From: Alicyclobacillus tolerans
GTDB taxonomy: Bacteria > Bacillota > Bacilli > Alicyclobacillales > Alicyclobacillaceae
Assembly: GCF_021739485.1 (NCBI RefSeq)
Contig: NZ_JAJFNK010000016.1
Span: forward strand, 45,227-109,226
Direction: 5' to 3'
Length of the DNA: 64,000 bases
Shown here: one piece after another, positions 41,763-49,977 of the stretch
How positions within the stretch are numbered: position 1 is the stretch's first letter
How the letters are laid out: every line of letters begins with the position of its first letter
The notes under the pieces: model-generated
Databases searched by the model: none
What the model saw: the letters and a program-made list of their open reading frames with translations, nothing else
What the model was told of the DNA's origin: nothing
Position numbers and translations under genes: made by a program

Positions 41763-43033
41763 TCCACCTCCTGCCCCATGGACTTGAGCACCTCGGACAG
41801 CGCCTCATCCAGTAGTTTGAAGACGTCTTCATCCGTCATTGCCTCGAGTGCCAAGTCATTTCCAGCGTGGTACACGTCTTTTAAACAGGTCAAGAGAGCT
41901 CTCGCTTTGGCTGGGTCGCTTTTGTAATCGTTGGTCAAACGGAGCAATTCTCCAATAAATTCCCGGCTGTGCGCCAGGGTTTCCAAGTCCGCAGCGGGTC
42001 CGGTCGCAAGTTCCAGCTTTTCGATGGCTGCGGGCCAGTTGCGTTGCGCAGCCTCCTCGTTGAGCGCCTGCTGCCACTGGCCTTCGTCGATGGCCGAGTG
42101 AAGTGCGGTGCGCCCGGTGACGGCGAGCCGGATGAGTTGCGGGTAACCCGCGTATCTATCCAGTTGTTCTGCGACCGCCTTTAACAGTCGGCTTCGCAGC
42201 TCAGCGAGTTCCTCGAGGCCTGTCACATCCACCGTCTTGGTGTCCCAAACCACTTGGCTGGTCGGAATAAATTTCAGTTTCACCGACTTATCCTCGATCA
42301 CGTCGACCAACACGCACCCGCGCACCCCGCCTTCGCGGACATGTCGCCCTTGCGGATTGCCCGGGTACAAAATCGCAGGGCCGCTTTCCCGGATGACCGC
42401 GGGCTTGTGAATGTGTCCAAGGCCCCAAAAATCGAAACGGCGGCGGATTAGTTCCTCAGCCTGTGCCGCCGCGTAGTTGGCGTGTTCGCCTCGCACGCCC
42501 ACACTGCCGTGATACAACGCGATCGCAAAGTCTGCCTGGTCGTCGCGATGGAAGGCGTGAGCCAACGAGCCATACAATTCTGGTTCTAAATAACTAAAAC
42601 CGCTGATTTGCACAGTCGTCGACGACCCGATGGTGCAAAGCGTGCTTGGGGCGCGATACGACGGATCGACAACCCTCGGAAGCGGCGGAAATACGTGCAC
42701 GTTGTTGGGCCAGCGAACCGGGGAAGGGTCTGTCAACGGGTCGTGATTTCCGTGAATGACAAATACCGGGATGTTGTGCTCGGCCAGGCGTTCAAAGCCC
42801 CGCAGGAGTTCAAAGTGCACGGACATGGGGGCCGTGTTTTGGTCGTACAAATCGCCTGCAATCGTGACAAAGTCGACTCCTTCTCTCACGGCCGCGTCCA
42901 CGATTCGGGTAAACACCTCATAAGAGGCTCTTTGCAGGCGTTCCATCCAATCGCCTGGCAGGTGCTTGTACATGCCTTGAAACGGGGTTCCAATATGTAA
43001 ATCTGCCGTATGTAAAAAGCGAAAGCGTTGCAA
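41753..43033 (-). CDS. yhaO: YhaO-type Mre11/SbcD-like metallophosphoesterase
   Basis: A 426-residue DNA exonuclease-like protein. I start it at TTG 43033 (MQRFRFLHTADLHIG) behind GGGGGTGG; the open frame to 43093 lacks homology-like sequence. The five metal-binding motifs are complete: HTADLHIG, IAGDLYDQ, VIHGNHDPLTD, ALYHGSVG and WGLGHIHKP. A capping domain follows, with a C-terminal helical region that probably binds YhaN. It is the first gene of the yhaO-yhaN operon, upstream of addBA, making a four-gene double-strand-break repair block. Confidence 0.92.
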   Translation of the reverse strand: MQRFRFLHTADLHIGTPFQGMYKHLPGDWMERLQRASYEVFTRIVDAAVREGVDFVTIAGDLYDQNTAPMSVHFELLRGFERLAEHNIPVFVIHGNHDPLTDPSPVRWPNNVHVFPPLPRVVDPSYRAPSTLCTIGSSTTVQISGFSYLEPELYGSLAHAFHRDDQADFAIALYHGSVGVRGEHANYAAAQAEELIRRRFDFWGLGHIHKPAVIRESGPAILYPGNPQGRHVREGGVRGCVLVDVIEDKSVKLKFIPTSQVVWDTKTVDVTGLEELAELRSRLLKAVAEQLDRYAGYPQLIRLAVTGRTALHSAIDEGQWQQALNEEAAQRNWPAAIEKLELATGPAADLETLAHSREFIGELLRLTNDYKSDPAKARALLTCLKDVYHAGNDLALEAMTDEDVFKLLDEALSEVLKSMGQEVEWG

Positions 43034-43314
43034 GTTTCCACCCCCGCCCTTTTGAACCAAAGTCGTATTTGAACCTATTCTCACGATGGGCAATCGAACA
43101 AAACGAAGTGTCCCGAGCAGTCATTGAGGTTGTCCTAGGTCACTCTCTTTTCACTGCTTCCATCTACTGTAGTCAAATCCCCGCAGGGTTGCAATGGTGA
43201 ATCACTGGGGCAGAGAACGGTTGGAAACGTAGACTCGCACCATTTTGGGGTTTTAGGCATATGACGGTATATCCCTGTATTACGGGATGACCATTTGGGG
43301 AAGGGAGTGTTACT
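43034..43314. other. Gene-free divergent region
   Basis: About 280 bases between the yhaO operon and the NiaP-like gene. It must hold both promoters. A CCCTGTATTACGGG stretch (43274-43287) is partly symmetrical and lies about 30 bases before the transporter start; I cannot match it to a known regulator. No gene or RNA motif is recognised. Confidence 0.35.
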
Positions 43315-44538
43315 ATGAGTCAAATGTCCGTTCCCGTTGCGAACAAAGCCGAATCCCCATCTGCCGCTCGCATTTTGGTAGTGTCTGGTTTTGGGCTTTT
43401 GTTCGACTCGATGGATGTTGGCCTGCTCGCATTTGTCTTGGCGGCCCTCGCAAAACAATGGCACCTCAATCCAGGCATCATGGGTGTTTTGGGAAGCGTC
43501 GGGTTCATCGGCATGGCCGTGGGCTCTGCCGTGGCGGGCTTGTTTGCAGACCGGTTTGGCAGAAAGAGCGTCTTCATGTGGACCTTGTTGATTTACAGCA
43601 TTGCCACGGGGCTCACTGCGTTCGCTGCGGGGGTCGGGATGTTCATCTTTCTTCGCGTACTAGTTGGCTTTGGACTTGGCGGCGAACTGCCCGTCGCAAC
43701 CACCTATGTCTTAGAGTCTTCCCCAGAACGCGAACGCGGACGCCGCGTCGTGTATTTGGAAACGTTCTGGGCACTTGGTTCTCTAGTCGCCGCGATTTTA
43801 TCGTTTTTTATCATCCCATCCTTGGGATGGCGCATCGTCTTTCTGGTTGGAGCGCTGCCCGCTTTGTATATTCTCGTACTGCGTTCGAGTTTGCCCGAGA
43901 CGCCAAAGTTCAAGGCCCTCAAGCAGCGCAAAAGCATGTGGGTTTCGTTTGCAACCCTGTGGAAGCGGGGTATGGCAAGAGCCTCGGCGGTCACTTGGAT
44001 ACTGTGGTTTATCATGAACTTCGCTTACTATGGGATGTTTGTCTGGCTTCCTTCCGTCATGGCTCTCAAAGGGTATTCTCTGGTCCACAGCATTGGCTAC
44101 GTGTTGATTATGACCATTGCTCAAGTTCCCGGGTACCTCACGGCTGCCTGGCTGGTCGAGAAGTGGGGACGCAAACGCACCTTAGTGCCCGCCATGTTCT
44201 TCACGGCACTGTCCGCCTTAGGCTTCGGCTACGCTCACAGCACGCTGTGGCTTATCGTGTTCGGGCTGCTTTTGAACTACTTTATGCTCGCCGCCTTTGC
44301 CGGGACCTATATATTTACAGTTGAGCAATTCCCAACCATTGCGCGCGCATCTGGGATCGGGTGGGCCGCTGGGTTCGGCCGGATCGGCGGCATCGTCGCT
44401 CCCTTTGCGGTTGGGGCCATGATCGCAGCCCATGTTAGCTTCCCCACCATCTTCATCCTGTTTTTCGTCACCGTGTTGATTGGTTTTTTTGTGGTCTTGC
44501 TGTTCGGCCGCGAGACCAAGGGAGACGTGTTGAATTGA
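43315..44538 (+). CDS. MFS transporter, AAHS/NiaP-like
   Basis: A 407-residue major facilitator protein with 12 predicted membrane segments, started at ATG 43315 behind GAAGGGAG. TM1 reads GFGLLFDSMDVGLLAFVLAAL, and its FD-x-D-VGLL pattern is characteristic of the AAHS/NiaP group. Motif A is GLFADRFGRKSVF. RVLVGFGLGGELPVATTYVLES and the mid-loop PETPK also fit. NiaP imports niacin in Bacillus; other relatives carry aromatic acids. No nad or niaR genes adjoin, so the substrate is left open. A long interrupted hairpin follows as terminator. Confidence 0.85.
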   Translation: MSQMSVPVANKAESPSAARILVVSGFGLLFDSMDVGLLAFVLAALAKQWHLNPGIMGVLGSVGFIGMAVGSAVAGLFADRFGRKSVFMWTLLIYSIATGLTAFAAGVGMFIFLRVLVGFGLGGELPVATTYVLESSPERERGRRVVYLETFWALGSLVAAILSFFIIPSLGWRIVFLVGALPALYILVLRSSLPETPKFKALKQRKSMWVSFATLWKRGMARASAVTWILWFIMNFAYYGMFVWLPSVMALKGYSLVHSIGYVLIMTIAQVPGYLTAAWLVEKWGRKRTLVPAMFFTALSALGFGYAHSTLWLIVFGLLLNYFMLAAFAGTYIFTVEQFPTIARASGIGWAAGFGRIGGIVAPFAVGAMIAAHVSFPTIFILFFVTVLIGFFVVLLFGRETKGDVLN

Positions 44539-44597
44539 GTTAAGCAGACAGAATGAGCGGACAGGGTTTCCAGTTAAATAGATGGATAGGAGCCGTG

Positions 44598-44642
44598 AGG
44601 GCTGACCCAAAAGCGATGAAATCCGCTTGCGGGGACAGCCCT
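44598..44642 (+). terminator. Interrupted stem-loop after the NiaP-like gene
   Basis: AGGGCTG (44598-44604) pairs with CAGCCCT (44636-44642), continued inward by CCC/GGG and AAGCG/CGCTT. The T-tract (CTCTTTGACTT) is weak. Two further inverted repeats follow in the converging spacer: AGTCCAC/GTGGACT (44667-44693) and GTGCGGG/CCCGCAC (44720-44746). The last lies 15 bases past the uppP stop on the minus strand. Confidence 0.6.
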
Positions 44643-44760
44643 CTTTGACTTGTGCTCTAGACGAGAAGTCCACACCTGCACGAGGCGTGGACTCGATCGC
44701 GCAACTTCTGTTCATGGCCGTGCGGGACCCACGAGGCGCCCCGCACTGCTGACCAACGCC

Positions 44761-45588
44761 TTAAAGGTGAATGTTCAGTGCCGCGAGGACAGCCACAATC
44801 GCTCCCGCAATCACACAGTACAACGCAAACGGGCGCAGAGCGCGAACTTCGTGGTCTTGAAAATACCGCATCAGGAAAGCGGTGCTCAAAAATGCAACCA
44901 CTCCGGCCAGAAGTCCGCCGACCACGCCGTAGTGAATCATCTGCGTCGAGTGACTCTTGAGCATTTTGGGAACCTCGAGAATCCCCGCTCCAAGGATGAC
45001 TGGAGTCGCCAACAAGAAGCTAAAACGCGCGGATTCTTCATAACTCAATCCGACGCCAAGGCCAGCGGTCATGGTCACTCCAGACCGCGAGAACCCCGGA
45101 ATCAAAGCCAATGACTGCACCAGGCCCACGAAAAAGCTCTGTCCGTAGGAAATTTGGCCGATGCGCTTGTCTCCTCGCGAACGCTGCATGCGGTCCGCCA
45201 GGTACAAAACGAAGCCGTTGACAATCAAGAAAATGCCTGCTGAAAGGGCAGACGGGAAGAGTTCCCGAAACTTGTGTTCCAAAAGTCCTCCAATGACTGC
45301 CGCCGGGATGGTCGCTGCAATCAGCCGACCGAGAAGTTTTCGTTCTTTGGATCCAGGGGTGAAAAGGGCAATGATCAAGTCGAGCCAATCCCGCCAGAAG
45401 TATATGATGAGGGCGAACGCGGTTCCCAAGTGAAGCATGACAACGAACGGAAGAAACTGTGCATTTCCAGAGATATTCGTCCATCCGGCCAAATAGGGCA
45501 AAATCACCGCGTGCCCGACGCTGCTCACCGGAAACAGCTCTGTGATTCCTTGAACCAGCGCATAAATGATTAAAATCGTCCAATTCAT
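44761..45588 (-). CDS. uppP: Undecaprenyl-diphosphatase (BacA type)
   Basis: UppP recycles undecaprenyl pyrophosphate to the carrier lipid for peptidoglycan and surface glycans. The 275-residue membrane protein has about eight transmembrane segments and both signature loops: QGITELFPVSSVGHAVILP near the N-terminus and PGFSRSGVTMTAGLGVGLSYEESARFSFLLATPVILGAG later, with its catalytic Arg and Ser. It is commonly also a bacitracin-resistance gene. It is monocistronic. Confidence 0.95.
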   Translation of the reverse strand: MNWTILIIYALVQGITELFPVSSVGHAVILPYLAGWTNISGNAQFLPFVVMLHLGTAFALIIYFWRDWLDLIIALFTPGSKERKLLGRLIAATIPAAVIGGLLEHKFRELFPSALSAGIFLIVNGFVLYLADRMQRSRGDKRIGQISYGQSFFVGLVQSLALIPGFSRSGVTMTAGLGVGLSYEESARFSFLLATPVILGAGILEVPKMLKSHSTQMIHYGVVGGLLAGVVAFLSTAFLMRYFQDHEVRALRPFALYCVIAGAIVAVLAALNIHL

Positions 45589-45898
45589 AAAACGAGTTCC
45601 ATCCTTTCTCCTTAAAACATCTCCTTAAAACAGTCACGTCGTGAGACGGGCTCATCTGGCACCCAGTACCTGAATGGGACAATTATACCGTGTTTTGCCC
45701 TCGCAATTGTTCAGGATGTTCAAATTCCTTGTAAAAAATCCTTTGAACTCGTTTTGAGAAAATGTTGATAGGATTCCTTTGTTTCAAGGAGAATATAAAC
45801 GGATTTAGCTGCAAACGCTGTTTTTTGCAAAACGGTGCTTCTCTTACAGAACACCCACTCTCTTCGTTGAGCATCCAGCAATCAGGAGGAGCTAGCAC
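45589..45898. promoter_or_regulatory. Divergent promoter region of uppP and the DUF2231 gene
   Basis: A perfect -10 box TATAAT on the minus strand (45682-45687) lies about 95 bases before uppP, with only a weak -35 hexamer at 16-18 bases. Region 45715-45830 is AT-rich and faces the plus-strand gene. No riboswitch-like structure or gene was recognised. Confidence 0.4.
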
Positions 45899-46342
45899 AT
45901 GACATTTCTCTACCATCTGTTCCCGCCTACGATTCACCCTATGGTTATTCACTTTACGATCGCGATCATCTACTTGACGACTTTGGCGGGCATTACAGGA
46001 TTAATTTTCAAAAAAGACAAGTTTTATACCAGAGCGTTTTTCATCCTCATTGGGTTGAGCATTCTCGCGACGATGGCCGCTGGAGTGGCTGGCGTGATCA
46101 GCGAATTCTACCTCACCACGATCCCACACGGGGTAAACGCCATGCTTCACGCCCACAAACGGGACGGGGAATTGACTGGTGTACTGCTGGTCGTTGCCTT
46201 CGCCGCTCAGTGGATGGGCTACCGCAAGGGACGCGTTTCTCTTGCGGCTTTCGCGTTCTGCGTATTGGCCACAGCCATGGTCAGCGTGACCGGATTCATC
46301 GGTGGATCCATGGTGTACGATCACGGTCTCGGCGTCCACTAA
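45899..46342 (+). CDS. DUF2231-family membrane protein
   Basis: A 147-residue integral membrane protein started at ATG 45899 behind CAGGAGGAG. It has four hydrophobic helices. The N-terminal LFPPTIHPMVIHFTIAIIYLT matches the DUF2231 opening, with its conserved HP.V.HF. HAHKRDGELTG between TM2 and TM3 and GFIGGSMVYDHGLGVH at the end add conserved His residues. The family resembles small haem- or quinone-linked membrane proteins, but its role is unknown. It is followed by a strong terminator. Confidence 0.85.
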   Translation: MTFLYHLFPPTIHPMVIHFTIAIIYLTTLAGITGLIFKKDKFYTRAFFILIGLSILATMAAGVAGVISEFYLTTIPHGVNAMLHAHKRDGELTGVLLVVAFAAQWMGYRKGRVSLAAFAFCVLATAMVSVTGFIGGSMVYDHGLGVH

Positions 46343-46458
46343 ATCTCGGTTCAAGGATTTGCGTTGAGCCAAAGGGCGCATCGAGTTGCCGGACTTGCAA
46401 AGAAGGGTACTGCATAAGGCCGCTTCGCACGGCCTTTGAAGTAAAACAAGGAGATATA

Positions 46459-46500
46459 AAAATCCCGCCGTTCGCCATTCATGCGCGACAGCGGGATTTT
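46459..46500. terminator. Bidirectional terminator between the DUF2231 gene and dusB
   Basis: AAAATCCCGC (46459-46468) pairs with GCGGGATTTT (46491-46500). On the plus strand it is followed by TTTTGCTTTTG, and on the minus strand by TTTTTATAT. Confidence 0.85.
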
Positions 46501-46531
46501 GCTTTTGTGAACCTTTTCCGGTCTATTCAGG

Positions 46532-46561
46532 GGCCTAAGCGCTTCTGGAAGCGCTTAGGCC
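46532..46561. other. Very strong perfect hairpin beside the dusB stop
   Basis: GGCCTAAGCGCTTC (46532-46545) and GAAGCGCTTAGGCC (46548-46561) form a perfect 14-bp stem around two bases. It begins nine bases past the dusB stop (minus strand). It lacks a T-run, so it may protect the 3' end or assist the terminator 30 bases further on. Confidence 0.75.
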
Positions 46562-46570
46562 GCTGCACCG

Positions 46571-47557
46571 TCAACCAGCCAATCGTTGATGCTCGAGAAA
46601 CGAGTACAGCAGTTCCTGCATCCCAGCCAATGTGGTTTCTTTATTGATTTCGTCGCGAAAAGCCGTCGCGTTATGAAGTCCTTTAATATACCATGCCGCG
46701 TGTTTGCGCATTTCCCGAACACCAATCACCTCGCCTTTTTCCTGGACAAGCAGATTTAAATGCCGGACGGCGACCTGAATGCGTTCCAACGCGTCAGGGC
46801 GGGGCAGTTTCTCACCGGTTTTCAAATAGTAGGCGATCTCTCGGAACACCCAAGGGTTGCCTAAGGCGCCGCGGCCCACCATGACCGCATCACAGCCCGT
46901 GAGTTCCATCATTCTCTTGGCATCCTCGGGTTCCACGACGTCTCCATTTCCAACCACGGGGATCCGAACCGCCTCTTTCACCTCGCGAATAATGGACCAG
47001 TCCGCCTTTCCGCTGTACAACTGAGCCGCTGTTCGACCGTGAACGGTGACGGCTTGCGCTCCGGCTTCCTCTACAGCTAAAGCGACTTCTACCGCATTGA
47101 CGCTGTCGTCATCCCATCCTTTGCGGAATTTGACGGTCACGGGCTTATTTACGCGTTCAACGACGGCCCGAACGATTTGGGCAGCGTACTCCGGGTTTCG
47201 GGCTAAAGCAGCTCCAGAACCGTTTTTATAAATTTTCAGCACTGGGCAACCCATATTGATATCGATAATGTCCGCGTTGGTCTCTCCGACCATTTCCGCA
47301 GCTTTCACCATGGACTCTTTATCATAACCCACGAGTTGCAGGCTCACGGGGTGTTCGTCAGGTAAAATGGTTAGCATTCGTTCACTCTTTTTGCTTCCGT
47401 TTACCAGCGCTTTATCGCTGACCATTTCAGCACACACCATACCGGCACCGAGTTCCTTCGCCAAAATCCGGAACGCTGGATTGCAGACGCCGGCCATGGG
47501 TGCCAAAATCACAGGGTTGTCCAACTCAATTCCAGCAATTTTAACTGTGTCCACCAC
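46571..47557 (-). CDS. dusB: tRNA-dihydrouridine synthase (DusB-type)
   Basis: A flavin enzyme that reduces uridines in the tRNA D-loop. The 328-residue TIM barrel has VILAPMAGVCNPAFR at the front, the catalytic Cys in DINMGCPVLKIYKNGSGAAL, the FMN-binding VTVKFRKGWDD, VTVHGRTAAQLYSGKADW and VVGNGDVVEPEDAKRMMELTGCDAVMVGRGALGNPW. A C-terminal helical tRNA-binding domain follows. The length and the MGCP..K motif match the Bacillota DusB/Dus1 group. Confidence 0.94.
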   Translation of the reverse strand: MVDTVKIAGIELDNPVILAPMAGVCNPAFRILAKELGAGMVCAEMVSDKALVNGSKKSERMLTILPDEHPVSLQLVGYDKESMVKAAEMVGETNADIIDINMGCPVLKIYKNGSGAALARNPEYAAQIVRAVVERVNKPVTVKFRKGWDDDSVNAVEVALAVEEAGAQAVTVHGRTAAQLYSGKADWSIIREVKEAVRIPVVGNGDVVEPEDAKRMMELTGCDAVMVGRGALGNPWVFREIAYYLKTGEKLPRPDALERIQVAVRHLNLLVQEKGEVIGVREMRKHAAWYIKGLHNATAFRDEINKETTLAGMQELLYSFLEHQRLAG

Positions 47558-47695
47558 GTCATCACCTCTTTATTTAAACCATTCATCCACAACCCTTTAA
47601 GATTAGCAAAGCTCTGGGCCTTGGCGCAAACCCAATCCTTTCTGATGTAGATACTTGTCCCGAACATTCAAAACCCGTCGTCAATACAGTATAGT

Positions 47696-47759
47696 GAGGC
47701 CTGTGAGACAACCCCCCCTTCTCGTGAGCGTGCGCCAGCTCCGTCATCTCACAGGCCTC
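47696..47759. repeat. Long-range inverted repeat between dusB and the TM2 gene
   Basis: GAGGCCTGTGAGA (47696-47708) and TCTCACAGGCCTC (47747-47759) are perfect 13-bp inverted copies separated by 38 bases. The loop holds a smaller stem (GAGC/GCTC) and a run of seven C. No gene lies within 47558-47830. On the minus strand the repeat follows the TM2 gene by 70 bases. I cannot tell a terminator from a small mobile-element remnant. Confidence 0.55.
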
Positions 47760-47830
47760 GCTTTTGTGAACCCGTCGGCAACCCGTTTTTTCGCAGTGCC
47801 TGCCTTCGACTTCAGGGGAACTGCAGGAGC

Positions 47831-48058
47831 TTATCTGCCGGTCGCCAGACCTGCGGTCAAAAACAGGTCTAGAAGCCACCAGATGCCTACCACAAACAAC
47901 AAAAGATGACCAATCCAAATTGGAAAGAAAATTCCGCCAAACACGGTCAGAGCCAACATAGCGACGCCGCTGCCAATTCTGCCGCAATACATCCGGTGAA
48001 TGCCGAGATACCCTAAGAAAAACCAGAGGACGTACGCAAGTGCGACCGACTTTCCCAT
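47831..48058 (-). CDS. TM2-domain membrane protein
   Basis: A 75-residue protein started at ATG 48058, behind TGGAGGAGATG; the open frame to 48175 has no ribosome site or homologous look. It is a TM2 domain: ALAYVLWFFLGYLGIHRMYCGRIGSGVAML, with the characteristic G-x-H-R-x-Y loop between two helices, then a third hydrophobic segment ending WWLLDLFL, as in the family's W..D motif. TM2 proteins are small membrane proteins of unknown role found across bacteria. Confidence 0.85.
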   Translation of the reverse strand: MGKSVALAYVLWFFLGYLGIHRMYCGRIGSGVAMLALTVFGGIFFPIWIGHLLLFVVGIWWLLDLFLTAGLATGR

Positions 48059-48200
48059 ACACATCTCCTCCAGGGCGTTGGTCCCTTGACTTGTACGGGT
48101 TTTGACCATTGAAACAGCGGTCATTACAGTGGCCGCGCCAAGGGGTCCTACACTCACACTATGAGGAGACAGCATGTTTCAATTCTCAGCAAATCACTTC

Positions 48201-48224
48201 GTCATCCAACGAGGGTTGGATGAC
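48201..48224. terminator. Stem-loop after the D-Ala-D-Ala carboxypeptidase gene
   Basis: GTCATCCAAC (48201-48210) pairs perfectly with GTTGGATGAC (48215-48224) around a 4-base loop, 33 bases past the carboxypeptidase stop on the minus strand. The T-tract is poor. Confidence 0.6.
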
Positions 48225-48256
48225 CGGACTTTCATAAACGAAGCGGTCATAATGGA

Positions 48257-49138
48257 TTAAACGATTTGTACATTCTTATCCCGGTAAGCCATTTCAAGCA
48301 GGCGGCGCGTTTCTCTGTACATCGAGCTTTTGCGCGGCGCACCGAGCACGACGGAAATGCGCACTCCTTCTTTCTGACGGGCTGCAAACGCAAGACAGTA
48401 CATGGCCTTAGAAGTGAATCCCGTTTTGCCGCCAATGACCTCGCCGAACGTGCTTTGTTTGAGGTACATTAAGCGGTTGGTGTTCCGTATGGTTTTACCA
48501 GCCACGGTGTAGTCTGTCGTATGCATCGCCTTCACAATTTCCGGATAGCGAATGGCTTCTCGGAGTATTAGAGCGACATCGTGGGCGCTCGTCATGTGTT
48601 CGTCAGCGTGAAGTCCGTTTGGTGTCACAAAATTGGTGTGCGTGCAGCCAATCAGTCGCGCCTTTAGGTTCATCATCCGGGCAAACCCCATCTGTGATCC
48701 CCCGACGGTTTCTGCGACCGCATAGGCAACGTCGTTTGCACTTTTCATGAGCAGTGCGTGAAGAGCCTCGTCGGCAGTGAGGGTAGTACCTGGTTTCAAC
48801 CCCAACCGCACCCGCGCTTGCCTTGCGGCAGCTCGACTGACGAACACCGGATCATCCGGGTGCAAATGAGTGACCAATAAAACGGCGGTCATGAGTTTCG
48901 TGGTACTTGCGGGATACATCGGAGTGTCTGCATTTTTACTGTACAAAAGATCGCCTGTTCGGGCATCGAGAACAACAGCAGCTTTGGCGTTCACAAAAAC
49001 CCGCCCAGCTGTTTTCTCCGCGGCCAACGCCGTCGATTGCGGCGACGTTGGGCACAGCCACAACAACATGGGGACAACGGCAAAAAGCACCACCGCCAAC
49101 TTAAAAAACCGGCCTGTATTGCGGATGGACCTGTTCAT
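48257..49138 (-). CDS. D-alanyl-D-alanine carboxypeptidase (DacF/PBP5-like, short form)
   Basis: A 293-residue exported class C penicillin-binding protein that trims the terminal D-Ala of peptidoglycan stem peptides. An N-terminal hydrophobic helix (about 12-40, ending STALAA) is the signal peptide. The three active-site motifs are complete: STTK (Ser78-Lys81), SAN (133-135) and KTG (238-240). It stops right after the transpeptidase domain, lacking the PBP5 C-terminal domain and membrane-anchoring helix, so the mature enzyme may be soluble or held by partners. The start has GAAGGAG upstream. DacF and DacB of spore formers act in cortex synthesis, but this gene could equally be vegetative. Confidence 0.92.
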   Translation of the reverse strand: MNRSIRNTGRFFKLAVVLFAVVPMLLWLCPTSPQSTALAAEKTAGRVFVNAKAAVVLDARTGDLLYSKNADTPMYPASTTKLMTAVLLVTHLHPDDPVFVSRAAARQARVRLGLKPGTTLTADEALHALLMKSANDVAYAVAETVGGSQMGFARMMNLKARLIGCTHTNFVTPNGLHADEHMTSAHDVALILREAIRYPEIVKAMHTTDYTVAGKTIRNTNRLMYLKQSTFGEVIGGKTGFTSKAMYCLAFAARQKEGVRISVVLGAPRKSSMYRETRRLLEMAYRDKNVQIV

Positions 49139-49246
49139 CCAAACACTCCTTCACCAGATTCACCGTTTAAATTGGGCGAAATCCGATGACTTTATGCCCA
49201 TGATGCGTCCATCCGCAGGACAGTGCTTTACAAACCGACAACTCGT

Positions 49247-49915
49247 TTACTTGACTTCAAAGCTGGCGACAACTTCTTCGGCCAATAACAGTTCAACTCG
49301 TTGACCGGGCGATAACGGCCCGACGCCTTCCGGCGTACCTGTAAACAGAAGGTCCCCTTGAGCTAACCCAAAGTAGGTACCGACGTAGTCCGTCAGATGT
49401 TGAAACCCAAACAGCATGTCCACAGCTTGGCCAGACTGTACAACCCGTCCATCAATGCGCAAGGAGAAAGGCATGCGGTCGAGTTCCTCCCAGTTTCTCA
49501 CAATGTAAAAATCCGAAATGACAGCTGAGTTTTTAAAGGATTTGGCGAGTTCCCACGGTTGGCCTTTCGCCTTCAACTCACTTTGCACGTCGCGGTCGGT
49601 CAAGTCTAATCCAACTCCCAATCCGCCGACAAGTTCCTGTACTGCAGACCCTGGCTGATATTCCTTGTCGAAGTACAGCACCAATTCCAACTCGTGGTGA
49701 ATATTGTTTTTACCTGCAGGAAGCACCACGCTGCCTTGTGCGGGAATCACTGCATGCGTAGACTTTCCAAAAATAATCGGTCGGCTCGGGACCTCGTTGC
49801 CCAGTTCCTTAGCGTGCTCACGGTAGTTCCGGCCGACACAAAATACGTTTCTCACGTCTTTTTTCACGTCTTGTGAGGATTTAAACACCTGTCTTGCAGT
49901 CCCAAATGCACTCAT
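49247..49915 (-). CDS. Fumarylacetoacetate hydrolase-family protein
   Basis: A 222-residue single-domain FAH-family enzyme started at ATG 49915 behind GGAGAGGAGAAGG. Motifs are VFCVGRNYREHAKELGNEVPSRPIIFGKS, the metal-binding HHELELVLYF (Glu-x-Glu pair), the later Asp in GLDLTDRDVQ, AKSFKNSAVISDF and LLFTGTPEGVGPL. The family includes acylpyruvases, oxaloacetate decarboxylases and catechol-pathway hydrolases. No pathway partners are adjacent, so the substrate is open; oxaloacetate/acylpyruvate clean-up is the most common role for short orphan members. Confidence 0.9.
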   Translation of the reverse strand: MSAFGTARQVFKSSQDVKKDVRNVFCVGRNYREHAKELGNEVPSRPIIFGKSTHAVIPAQGSVVLPAGKNNIHHELELVLYFDKEYQPGSAVQELVGGLGVGLDLTDRDVQSELKAKGQPWELAKSFKNSAVISDFYIVRNWEELDRMPFSLRIDGRVVQSGQAVDMLFGFQHLTDYVGTYFGLAQGDLLFTGTPEGVGPLSPGQRVELLLAEEVVASFEVK

Positions 49916-49977
49916 GTTGCCTTCTCCTCTCCAGCATGTCAGCAAAACATTGTCAAAATTCCAGCAAAATACCTTCC

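Noticed and set aside
45038..45682. 214-codon open frame antisense-shifted to uppP
   Set aside because: Same-strand shadow of the strongly conserved uppP gene in another frame; composition is that of a shadow frame.
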